Shown: positions 12,997-22,664 of the stretch, one piece after another
How positions within the stretch are numbered: position 1 is the first letter of the stretch
How the letters are laid out: each line of letters opens with the position of its first letter
Origin: Phytoseiulus persimilis
Taxonomy: Eukaryota; Arthropoda; Arachnida; Mesostigmata; Phytoseiidae
Reading direction: 5' to 3'
Assembly: GCA_037576195.1 (NCBI GenBank)
Contig: CM075104.1
Span: forward strand, 17,066,211 to 17,130,210
Length of the DNA: 64,000 bases
Translations under genes and position numbers: made by a program
Notes under the pieces: generated by a model
Told to the model about the DNA's origin: nothing
The model's input: the letters and a program-made list of their open reading frames with translations, nothing else
Databases searched by the model: none

Positions 12997-13678
12997 GCGG
13001 GATGGAATTTTGGTGTCGTTTCGTCGATCTGTCCCTTTGTGAGACTCCATTGGATGACACGCACCTGCTGCGAAGAACCAGTGAGCTCGACTCGCCGCTC
13101 GGTGCCGATGAGAGTCCCGTGCAGGCTACAGGCTCATTGAGGTTTTTCGGGAGCACCGATAAGTGATATCACCGAACCGTCTGGATCACTGAATCACTTG
13201 TTGACCACGGAGTACACCGGCCGTCGGTGGCTTCGACGATTCAGTTCCAGACAGCGGAGCAATCGCTGATCGACTCCGGTTTTCCCTTTCTGTAACAGCG
13301 TATTCTGCGAACAGTACTAGAGCTGGAGTTCAAGGTTCCTCTTCAGTTCTAGCAAGTTGACCTCGGAAACTTCAAGATTCGCGTTCAGCAGATTGCTTCC
13401 TGTAGCAGCTACTTCTTTGCTCAGTTCAAACAGACGACCGTAGATGCGGAGCATCGAGGACGTGAGCGAGGCAGAAGAAGTAGGTAGGCTTTTGTTTTCC
13501 GGCTGAACCTCTCAGCCAGCCCTCAGAAGTGTCCCGGAATCACCTTTCGGTATTGCTTCAGTAACACTCCCTATCGCCTCGCAAATCCCATTGCGGGCGG
13601 TGGGCTTGGGTCTCAAGATGGTTCAGATTTAATTCTGATATGAATTGAATCCTCTTTTGACCACATAAGAAATTTGTT

Positions 13679-13725
13679 GTCCCGGCGGGGGATCGAACCC
13701 GCGATTGCTAGCTTAGCGTGGCACC
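13679..13725 (-). pseudogene. tRNA-like relic (T-arm / B-box), possibly SINE-derived
   Basis: On the minus strand the sequence reads GCGGGTTCGATCCCCCGC followed by CGGGA. This is a good polymerase III B-box and TPsiC arm followed by acceptor-like bases. The 5' half of a tRNA (acceptor strand, D-arm) is not found upstream, and the T-stem carries one extra C, so this is not an intact tRNA gene. The inverted copy of the dispersed repeat lies about 60 bases upstream on the same strand. The pair could therefore be pieces of one tRNA-derived SINE. Confidence 0.45.
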
Positions 13726-13782
13726 CAAGGAAAAAACCAAGGAAAGGAAGTAGGTAGGCTGAGCGTAAAGAAGCTGCGATTC

Positions 13783-13866
13783 CTCTCCGCTGAACCAGTG
13801 CCGACCGTTCCGCTGTTGGGAGAGGAGGTTTTCGGCTTCATGCATTTCGGGCTCGACTTTTCGGGA
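13783..13866 (-). repeat. Dispersed repeat, copy 2 (inverted relative to copy 1)
   Basis: The minus strand carries CGAGCCCGAAATGCATGAAG followed by CCTCCTCTCCCAACAGCG, matching copy 1 at 12920-12996. It falls inside a 185-codon minus open frame (14270-13713), so part of that frame is repeat sequence and should not be read as a gene without further evidence. Confidence 0.75.
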
Positions 13867-15146
13867 CCCAGGGTATACACCACGCGACCTACCACCTCGT
13901 ATGCAAGGCGAGGGTAACCACAAACAGACGGTGCGGTATAATTGGTGAGCGAAAGCGCAATGCTCGGTGCAAATAATGAGCTCAACTGCACTGAGAACTC
14001 CGTCTTCTCGGTCTCGGAGTGAAATCGTCCAGTATTCCAACCTAATACTTCAGGCTGATTAGGCTCGATCAATGATCCCCGGATTCGAGGAGTTGGTAAC
14101 AGGTCTTCCGGACCGAGATCATGAGATTTGAGGAAGAATCTCCAGAGTCTGCAGGTTGACGCGTTCGGTACCAGGTCTGTCATGGCGATTCCCGGGCTAC
14201 GGAGGCGGTCATCCTCAGCGCTTCTCTCGTTCTCCCTTGGACGCGTCGTCACCGTGTACTCCTTGAACATCGGAAGAGCGACAACTCCTGCACATGAGAA
14301 GTTTTTTCCAAGCTCAATGAATCAGGTAACATTGAGCTACACAGCAGGTGCGAATTGACATGACTTACCGTACTCAAGGAAGGGGACTAGGGAGGCCCCT
14401 AACAGATAGGAGCTGCAAGGAAGAAAACGAGACCTACACCAAGGAGAAAATTCCTTGGCCCAGACTCGATGATCTCGTCCCGTGAATCCACCAACCCATC
14501 GATCGAGGGTCATCCTTTTGATCTAGAGCACAAAAACCGGAACAACCACTTTTTGATGTAGTGAATCGAAAACGGATGCTAGAAGTTGCGGAAATGCCGC
14601 TGCCAATTCTTCAGTTCCGTCGGACGTTATTGGTGTCAGATTGACATACATGATTCTGACTCATTCATGGATCAATCATTCATTCATGATTGATTCTTCC
14701 AATCAGATCGTCCAGCTCGCAAGCGTCTCCAGAGGAGTCTAGAGAACGGCCAATCCGAAGGAATCCTTCTTTTTCACTTCGACGTGGAGCCACCCGCTGC
14801 CCTTGATTACAACTCGCGATGGCCAGTATCTGGTTGATGCGTGAATCGAAAACACCAGTCCCACACACTCAACACCACACAGCAGCTCCGCTCCTGATGT
14901 TTGACATGGAGGATGGGGTTGAAAGCTATCTCTAAGTGCTTGATCATGTCAACTTCAGAGGAATCTCATGTCAAAAGTTGCGTAACGTAAGACGCAACTT
15001 CGGAGTCGGTGAGCTGTTTGGGGTGGAGAGCGGCCTTCCAACATTCAAAATACTCTAAGAAGATTCTGGATATCAGATTCGCGTCACGGGAAACTTCAAT
15101 GCAGCCAGACCAATGTCGAAAGACAGACTCGGTTCCAGAAGGAAAC
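13867..15146. other. No recognised gene
   Basis: The 5' part of a 185-codon minus frame (MFKEYTVTTRPREN start, 14270) lies here. It has no domain that I recognise, and its 3' part is repeat. At about 14671-14696 there is a short AT-rich hairpin (TCAATCAT, 6-base loop, ATGATTGA). Nothing else stands out. Confidence 0.4.
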
Positions 15147-15152
15147 TTTATT
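15147..15152 (-). promoter_or_regulatory. Poly(A) signal AATAAA overlapping the SRP19 stop codon
   Basis: The minus strand reads AAAATAAAG, and the TAA stop of SRP19 (15150-15148) lies inside the AATAAA hexamer. If the hexamer is used, the 3' UTR would be only some tens of bases long. Confidence 0.6.
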
Positions 15153-16153
15153 TTCTACCCTTCTTCCCTTTCTTTTTGTTGTTGTTTGGGGCTTTCGATG
15201 AGGCTGCACTGGTGCCCGGCCCCTGAACTTGCGATTTCTCGAGACGCTCAAGAAACTTTTGCTGCTGTAGGACCTGCGGGGCTACTTGTGCTTGGAGGGC
15301 TCGTTGGTGCTGTTTGAATGTTTCAGGATCTTGTCTGTAGTCTAGACCACCGATGAACTCGCAGATCATCTTGAAGAGCTTGCGTTCTGGAAGATTTTCC
15401 AGCTCCAAGTTTAGTATATTCAGAGCCAGATCAACGATCGGATCCAACCGTGAGACGAGGCGCTCGGATTGGAGAATACGGGCTGTTACACTTACTATTG
15501 GGGAATTCCGGATTGATTGGCTTCCCGTTATCATCCTTGAAATGTACTCGGACCCGAGATCTCATAAGAACGTTTTCTTTATCGACCTCTCGAGGGTGTA
15601 CTTTGTGACCTTCGACGAAAAGATCGAAGCCTTTCTGTTGCAGAGCGATCACGATTTCCCGCGTGATTGGATCTTCGACAGCCTGGGGTGACAATAACGG
15701 GTGAATTTCCCGAGAGGTTCTCGTAGCAAGCGCTAGAGTTTGAGGAACCTGACTTTTCATTGCATACGGACCATCTAAGAGAACCATGAAGACTCACCAG
15801 CTCTTTGGGAACTCTCCGGCCTTCAGCAACAGTTTTATTTTTGTTCAGATAGATCGGGAACACGTGGATCCATCTGAAATGGAAGCGATCGCTCGTTCAG
15901 CATGGAAAGTCTTGGATCCTAGAACTTGAAACCTCATTTATCCGAGGCTCGTCCAAGGGATTCGAAGAGCGAGTTCCCTTCGATGAGTGGAACGTCAAGT
16001 CACTACGGCCACTGAAGTGACAAACGAAATCGTTCTAGTGGACGACCATTCGCAACCTCTAGCGACTCACCTTTCGTGCTCGCTGTGTTTCCTCTGAGTG
16101 GTAAAGGGACCCAGTTGGATGACATTCATCGGGCTCGCTTGTTGGCCGGCCAT
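15148..16153 (-). CDS. SRP19: Signal recognition particle 19 kDa protein (SRP19), 4 exons
   Basis: SRP19 binds helices 6 and 8 of SRP RNA and primes loading of SRP54 during assembly of the particle that targets secretory proteins to the ER. Exons on the minus strand: 16153-16071, 15873-15798, 15682-15496 and 15386-15148, all with GT..AG introns (197, 115, 109 bp) and matching phases. The product is 194 aa. Residues 29-53 carry the family hallmark WIHVFPIYLNKNKTVAEGRR (compare the W/F-I-x-x-YPxYxNxxKTxxEGRR core). Residues 54-115 hold AVEDPITREI and the RVRVHFKDDNGKPINPEFP strand region. The Lys-rich C-terminus ends KKKGKKGRK. Family members are usually about 145-160 aa, and the extra length lies in the N-terminal 28 residues and a Gln-rich C-terminal spacer. 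Start chosen at ATG 16153 (MAGQQASP); a second ATG eight codons in is possible. Confidence 0.93.
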
Positions 16154-16436
16154 ATGGACACACGATGGATTTCTCCAAAGTTTCAAGGAATCAATGGGAC
16201 GAGTGTGATTCTTGATTGTTTACATCGGTGATGTGGTTGTCGTCTGCTGCTGATTACTCCAAGCCCACTCCTCGCTGCGCGGTGAGTGCGCCACGGGTTC
16301 TACGTAACTAAGAAAGACCCGGAAATCTCGCTACACGGCTTGTTGCGCGTCGGTCAAACGGGCACGAAGTAAGCAACATCGGTCAACCGCCTCATTGTCG
16401 TCTCGGAGTCTGCTTGTATGTTCATGGTATGTTGCG

Positions 16437-16491
16437 GTGGATTTCCAGGAGCCGTGGATTTCCAGGAGCGGTGGATTTCCAGGAGCCGTGG
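16437..16491 (+). repeat. 17-bp minisatellite, 3.2 copies
   Basis: Three near-identical 17-base units GTGGATTTCCAGGAGCC (one with CG at its end) are followed by a GTGG remnant. It lies in the SRP19-Piwi intergenic region. The period is not a multiple of three, so it is unlikely to be coding. Confidence 0.9.
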
Positions 16492-16501
16492 ACAAGATGC
16501 G

Positions 16502-16704
16502 TTCCAATGAAATCCCGTTCCGGGGCTGGGGATATTGCCTTGGGTTACTCGAATTCTTCCTTGGTATTGGTCATCACGCTGCCGAATGGTTTCCGCAACT
16601 TTCGTAGAAGACAGTTCTGTGAGCAGTTATATCTGTCTATCCTCAAACGCGGTGTTGCCTTTCAATTCTGCGTCATCGGACGAGGATGATGAATTTTCAT
16701 CCAT
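16502..16704 (-). pseudogene. Acidic-serine open frame interrupted by an in-frame TAA
   Basis: From an ATG at 16704 the minus strand reads MDENSSSSSDDAELKG and ten further residues, then a TAA at about 16629-16627. The same frame continues open for about 40 codons (containing KVAETIRQRDDQYQGRIRV). The composition on both sides of the stop is protein-like, as in an acidic-start nuclear protein. No GT..AG pair of normal length removes the stop. It could be a broken gene, a first exon with an unseen donor, or chance. Confidence 0.25.
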
Positions 16705-17653
16705 CGTCGTACCCGTTATTCTGATAGCCGCGGAAGCCCCGTAGCACGGCAAAGTATGTGAAAGTCCCGTGATCGGAATACTGAGATTAAGCCGGCCAGT
16801 ATGGCACGAGCAGTAAATTGGGAGCAACATTCGCACCAATATGATCCTTGCGTTGAATCATTGAGTCGGCGGGAATTACTTCTAATTGAATGTTCGCGTA
16901 TGAGCACTTCCCAGAGTCCCCCAGGAGCTGCGTCGCTATCGGATCGCCTTGGAAGTTCGGCCTGCGTGCGTGGGCAACAACTTCCGCTCGGCTCACCCTG
17001 CTGCTCAATTTTGGTCATGACACTTTTTCGTCTCTGTCCCACCGTTGTGGTTCAAACTTGGGAAACTCCTGTAAACGTTCTAGTCCGATTTCTCCACTCG
17101 GGATTTCAAGCTGGAATCGGTGCTTGTGGCAACGACTTTCTCGAGAAATGGTTGAAGATAAAGGGGAGGGAGTTGTGACCGAATGTCTCCATCACGGTAA
17201 GCTGAGCCGAAAGGATCTTCATCGTGTCCTCGGATCTAGCACCATCACGAAAAAAGATGTGGTAACGGGAAAAAACTAAACAACGAGGCAATATTTCGAA
17301 GCTCGTCGTGGTGAACATGCAGTTCCATTCGTGCGGTATCGATAATGTGCAAGTGGTGTTGTGACGGCAGTGTCTCGGAGAGCAGTCCGCCCCCGATATG
17401 TGTAACAGACGTTACAGGCTCAGTATCAGGCTTCGCGGAAGGCCTTATTCAACTCGGCAATACTGAATACAATCACAGACTTCATTCGTCGATTCCAATT
17501 AGTGCATGAATCTCCTCAGACCCGCTTCGAGCATGTCTGGGAGAAATCCCATGCACGAGAGCATCATCGTTGATCATTATCACTGGCGTGGGAAATGTTC
17601 TCGGTTTCGCTAATATCTTCGCTGCTCTTCAGGCCTGTACTCCGGGAACCGCA

Positions 17654-20600
17654 ATGAGAGGCGACGACGTCTCATCTAAGGTAGGTGGCCTTTTGAGCTT
17701 TTTTTGGGCTTGATGGCGTCCCTCGTCAGTAACCTCCGAACTCTTTTCTTCCGAATCACCCTTTGTTTATACAAAAGAAATGTTCCAGAGCTCGGATTAT
17801 TCGGCCGAAACTCGGAGCTCATCGGCCACCATCATCAGGCGAGGCCTGGGGCGCGGTCGATCGACAGCAGTGCCCAGCGTCTCTGACTCTGGCCTGGGCA
17901 TAAGTGAGTTTTGCGACTCTTCTTCCCGATTTTGTGAGATCGTCATCATTCAGTTTACTCTCCGCACGTCGGACTTTCTCACAAATCGATAATAAGGTTT
18001 TCGTTTCAGGCGGCTCCTCCCATGAGCCGTCAATCGGCGATTCGCAATCGGTCAGTTCCCGAGGTGAGTGCCTCGCTTCATACCGTCGGAAAGACCGATA
18101 CCGTGCCGGAAGTCGATATATTTGAGTCGAATGGAATCAGAGCTCGAAATTTCTTCACAGTTGAGAAAGCCTCCATCTCAGAAGCGTTCACAGACGCCGA
18201 AGAGTTCCTGACCTGTACCGAGGATGAGCAAGCGGAGGGGGAGCTGTGAGTATCTCAGCCTGGGGTCAACATCGACTTTGCCCAGACCACCGGGGGAAGC
18301 TCTGAGCGACGATATGAAGCTCAGTGATGGATGTTGAATTTCAGCCGTTTCTCAAACATAAACTGCCTATTCTTCGGCGAGCTGCAGAAAGAATCTTTCC
18401 GAGTGTATGAGTATGAAGCGGTGTTTCCTCGAGATCTCTCGCACAAGGGCAGGAAGCTGTTGTTATTGAAAGAAGTCGTCGTGGCACAGCTTGGTGTCAC
18501 CCTCCTGAGTCCGCCGAACGTTCTCTACTCGTCGAAGCCGATTCCTCCCGATAAACTGGTCAGGAGATGAAGTTCACGTTTTCTTTGCTGCTGCCCCCTT
18601 CCCTGTGTACTGTTTACATGTATATCCTATATCCTGTTGCTGTTCCCGAGTGCACCGAGATCTCGTTCCTAAAAAGACGACGCATTCCAGATTCTGAAGA
18701 CCACCCTGCACAATGCTGACGTCACGGTGCACTTCACACCTTCCGAAAGTCCTCTGAAACTCGTTGAGTTCTTCACGTGTCTCCTGAAAAGGGTAAACTG
18801 ACAAAATGTGGCAGCCGGATAAAGCATTCGTACCTTCTTAGATCGTTCTGAATGATAATTTTCCCGCAGATGTCGCTATACCTGACCCAGCCGCAGGCCT
18901 TCATGGCACTGAAGGTGATGTCTCACCAGAACCGCTTCGAAGTGTATCCGGGCGATGTCCTCGATGTCGCTGAGCGCGAATGCATCGTCCGGTGTGCCTC
19001 GACGTTCAACCTGAATCTCGGGAAGGTATCGGATATCATGTAAGTTACGTACCATGCAACGTACGAGGTATCTGTAGCGCAGTGCGGAGGTGGAAGCGTG
19101 CGAAACTTGAAGCTCCACTCTATCCTTCCCCCAGCGAAGAATGCTTCGTTTATTCGGCAATCTGGAGAGTTGATGAAGCGATGCACCAGGAAATAGTGGA
19201 GCGAAACCTCCATGAGCTCATCGTACTAAATGAAACAGATAAGAAGACCTACGTCGTTGAGAGGATTCTTTGGGACGAGAACTCCCGAACCAAGATGCCT
19301 CTGCTGGTAAGTTGAGAGCTCGTAACAGCCAGACGTTTTCTTCGGTTCGATGCCCACATCGAGGTCTCACCCCCACTCCTTCTCCAGCGCTGCAGACGAC
19401 TGAAGTCAGTCACTACGGCTCGACTCTCCCCCACCGTTCTGTTGGTCACAGGATCCCGTCGGACGTCGGGTTCTGTGACTGACCGGGGCCACAGCGGAGG
19501 GGACAAAACCGCGTCCTTCGTGGGAGAGCCTGCTACTGGTCAGCAGCGACAATTGGCCTTGGTGCGCTACAAGGAGATCATGGATCAAGAAATGCCGCAG
19601 AAGTACCTGCATGAGTGGGGTTTAACGTTAGGGGACACAGCAGTCGTCTCAAACCGCGTGGTTCTGCAAACTGAGATGTTGAAAATGCAGGACAACATGT
19701 CAAACCTTGCCACCAGCCGTGGATGGATTGATCGCCTCTCAAACCTCAGAGTCCTCGTCCCGGTAAAATTTCACGTCGCTTGTATAAAACTCATGATCAC
19801 CAACCAACCAGGGTTCCTGACTTCTCTGTCAGAGCTATTGGAGCTCTATTCTGATCGACTCTCGTTTTCTGTTCGAAGGTTCGCATAAAAAACTGGTACG
19901 TGATCTACGAGAAAGGTGACGAGCGACTGATCGAGGACATGGTCGAAATTTTGAAGAGCGACGCGCCGAGGATCGGCATAGAGATGAAGGAGCCCCGGAA
20001 ACGCGCCATCGTAGACATCTCAGCCAAGACCTATGAAGCCACGCTGAGTTCGTGTTTGAAGCTACAAGTGGGTTGCGTCCTGGGATTCTTCCGTCGATTG
20101 GATCCGACGATTGCTGGAATCTCTTGGCACGGCGAGTCAAGAACCCTTAGATCGCAAGGTTCGGTACTGAAATCAAACTTATCATTTAGCCCAACATCGA
20201 GCTATTCATGGTCGTTGTACGCTCGAATCGCACGGACATCTACAACATGGTGAAGAAATGGAGTCTTTGTCAGAAGAGGCCCATCGTCACTCAAGTCGTC
20301 ATGCGGGAAACGGCCAAACAGATCTGCAACTTGTTAGAATACAGTTTCTCGGTCATTACCCAGATAAACTGCAAGCTCGGTGGTGCTTTGTGGGCTCTTG
20401 ACAGAACCGTTGACAATACTTTGGTGATCGGTGAGTAGGATGTCTAGTTCGTTCGGCGATCTGAGCTGTCAAAAGAGGAGAACGCTGCTTCCCGAGCTGG
20501 CACCCGAAGCACGACCCCAGATCGGAACTACCACCAATATTTTGTTTGTTTGGCTGTTGCAGGGCTTTCAATGTACACGTCCAGTGATGGGAACGACGTT

Positions 20601-21417
20601 TTGGGCTTTGTTTCATCGAGGAACAAGCTTTTCACGCAATGGTATTCCTACGCTATCATGGATCGTGAAGCCGAATTGAAGGAACAATTGGCAATCGCCA
20701 TCGAAAAATATTCACGAGTAAGCTGAAGAGTTCCGTCCATGGGTCTAACCGCTCGAGAGAAACGATTTGACGATTAGGATCTTTATTTCGGGTGCGGTCT
20801 GGAAATGGACAACGTCCAAGTGTTGACGCTGATTCATGTTTTAGGAAAATGCTATGGCTGTTCCCGACCGGATCATCGTGCTCTCAAATCAAATCGATGA
20901 TGACGACCTTCCGGCCGACATTGAACGCTGCGTTCGAGCAGTATTCAAGGGCAAGCTGACGCTCGTTCATGTGGAGGATGTTGCGAGGTAAACAAGCACG
21001 GGCCCGTAAACAGTGACTCTGCTCATTGAATGATTCTTGACGTGATTGATTTTAAGAGAATCTTCACCGCCTCAACGAAGTACATTTTTCAGGTACAACA
21101 AGACCGTGTACAATCTTGCAAAAGACACTCGTGTGGAGGAACTGAAAAGAATGCAGAAGAAGTACCTTTTTGTGCCACAAAGAGCCGGGAGAGAGCTCGA
21201 TATGATCTGTTGCCGATTGGACTTCAACGATCCCGGCCTAACGCCGAAGGAGATCGCCGGTGTCATCAGGCAGTTGAAGCATGTTTACTACAACGTCGCC
21301 GGTGAAGTGAACCTACCGGCGCCGGTGCTTTACGCCGAACGCTGCGCGGAATTCGTGTCGGACGTCCTGGAAGGCCGGCAGAACGAAGAGATTCGCGACA
21401 AACTGTACTATTTATAA
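17654..21417 (+). CDS. piwi: Piwi-clade Argonaute protein with degenerate slicer site, 14 exons
   Basis: Piwi proteins bind piRNAs and silence transposons. Exons: 17654-17680, 17789-17903, 18010-18063, 18143-18245, 18345-18558, 18691-18792, 18870-19039, 19135-19306, 19388-19762, 19879-20067, 20190-20430, 20563-20717, 20845-20987, 21093-21417; phases match throughout (2385 nt, 794 aa). Order: short RG tail (RRGLGRGR, 26-33), N domain (about 100-205), PAZ (about 228-350), MID, PIWI ending LPAPVLYAE and the family terminus DKLYYL. MID keeps the 5'-phosphate pocket (Y525, K529, Q542, K569 in NCKLGG). The PIWI tetrad is degraded: GID is GLS (Ser590), YRDG is LSNQ (Asn654), and the histidine position is Met724; only the glutamate finger (Glu625) remains. 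It is therefore predicted to be unable to cut, which is inference. The joins of exons 2-4 are the least certain; a start at ATG 18022 reading through to 18245 is an alternative. Confidence 0.95.
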
Positions 21418-21457
21418 CGAAAATTTTATTCCACACATACGTGCTCCCTGTAATCAT

Positions 21458-21463
21458 AATAAA
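21458..21463 (+). promoter_or_regulatory. Poly(A) signal AATAAA of the Piwi gene
   Basis: AATAAA lies 40 bases after the Piwi stop codon, a normal spacing for the 3' end of this transcript. Confidence 0.75.
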
Positions 21464-21752
21464 CCTATCTAAAGAGGGGACGTGATTGTCACACATTCGG
21501 TATGCTGCCTGGTGTAGTGGTTGTTTGCGGAGCTGGCTCGAATATGCGAGAGAGGGCTCGACCATTCTCTACTGAATCCCTTTATGGAGCTGAATCGAGC
21601 TCATGGCGGCACTTTCAATGACTCGAGAACGAGCGACTGTCAGATTCAGCGCTCGTCAGAATCACCGCTTTGCCCTCCCACTTGGACCGCGACGAGAGTT
21701 GTCGCTAGCAGTTGGTAAACATCCTCCGAATTCGTCTGCTCATCCGAGTAAA

Positions 21753-21881
21753 GGGTATAGGAACTTTGCCCGCAGTGTTTACTATATGAACGCATTTTCA
21801 GAGAGAGCGGCCTCCGCCAGCTTGACGGTCTGCTACTGGCACGGTGAGAGCTGTTGCTGGGAGACCGCGACGACAGCGGGG
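21753..21881 (+). repeat. Left arm of a 129-bp inverted repeat
   Basis: Bases 21753-21881 match the reverse complement of 22459-22587 over the full 129 bases with no gap and about six mismatches (about 95%). The arm starts GGGTATAGGAACTTTGCCCG and ends GACAGCGGGG. A transcript through both arms would fold into a long hairpin with a loop of about 577 nt. It lies 0.3 kb downstream of the Piwi poly(A) signal. It could be the terminal repeats of a foldback/MITE element or a local inverted duplication. Confidence 0.9.
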
Positions 21882-22458
21882 CGAAACACAATTGAGAATC
21901 CGTGTACTTTCACAAGGGATGAGGGTTGGTAATGAGGAGGTTCGGCTCTAGGTTTCAGAGGGAGAAGATGATTAGGGGTCGGTAGGCAGTGTATGACACG
22001 CATTTTCGAATTCCGGGAGAGTTCATCCAAGACACTTTCCGTCCAGGAAGCGAACGTTTCCGAGGGAGACGCGAAAAACCGACTGAGTCACTACTCTGCA
22101 CATGGCGGATCCGCTTCAGTGCCGAGGAGGCCTCACGGCCACGGAGTTCTTCGGTCTTCAACCGCCGAAGACCAGAGGTTCCGTGGAGTTTCATCCCACT
22201 GTGTCCTGTCCGAGATGAGAATCACTCAATGCGTCTCGCTGTTCTCGACTTCTTCTCCTTGTATTGAGCCTGACCCAATGTTCTGCTGTTCACCTTGCGT
22301 ATCGACTCCTCGCCATCTGAACTGACATTGTTGACGAAGGATCATGTGTGAACCATGGAATCTTTGGAAATTTCATCATTCCCCGGCGAACCATCCCAGC
22401 TCTCCTCGCTGTTCCGCGCCTGGATCTTGCTTGAAATGCTCGGTGGCCCCGCTAGACT
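21882..22458. other. Spacer between the inverted-repeat arms
   Basis: About 577 bases of unique-looking sequence. Short frames occur on the plus strand (21989-22267, 21993-22325) without recognisable domains and without transposase motifs. Confidence 0.5.
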
Positions 22459-22587
22459 CCCCGCTGTCGTCGCGGTGTCCCAGCAACAGCTCTCGGCGTT
22501 CCCGTAGCAGACCGCCAAGCTGGCGGAGGCCGCTCTCTCTGAAAATGCGTTCATATAGTAAACACTGCGGGCAAAGTTCCTATACCC
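22459..22587 (-). repeat. Right arm of the 129-bp inverted repeat
   Basis: Reverse complement of 21753-21881 with about six substitutions and no indels. The last base of the arm is 78 bases before the start codon chosen for KXD1, so the arm may lie within the KXD1 promoter or 5' UTR. Confidence 0.9.
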
Positions 22588-22664
22588 CCGAGTAAACAGG
22601 TGGATGTCATGATGATGAGAGCAGTTGGAAGTGCCGATCAGCTGAGGACTTCCAGGATGGTTTC

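Larger units (their letters stand above)
16154..17653. other. Intergenic region between divergent SRP19 and Piwi
   Basis: About 1.5 kb separates the two start codons, so 5' UTRs and promoters of both genes must lie here. It holds a 17-bp minisatellite (16437-16491), listed separately. Open frames of 125-129 codons on the plus strand (16801-17178, 16890-17279) and one on the minus (17042-16716) overlap each other without recognisable domains. I cannot point to a TATA box with confidence. Confidence 0.5.

Noticed and set aside
13713-14270. 185-codon minus-strand open frame
   Set aside because: Its 3' third is made of the dispersed repeat and the start of the tRNA-like relic, and the remainder matches no family. 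It is not annotated as a gene.
19340-19356. GGTTCGATGCC in a Piwi intron, resembling a tRNA B-box
   Set aside because: There is no matching T-stem, acceptor stem or A-box, so it is a chance match.
19442-19888. 148-codon plus open frame read as a single gene
   Set aside because: Its first part is Piwi exon 9, but it reads through the intron 19763-19878. Alignment with the Piwi family requires that intron to be removed.
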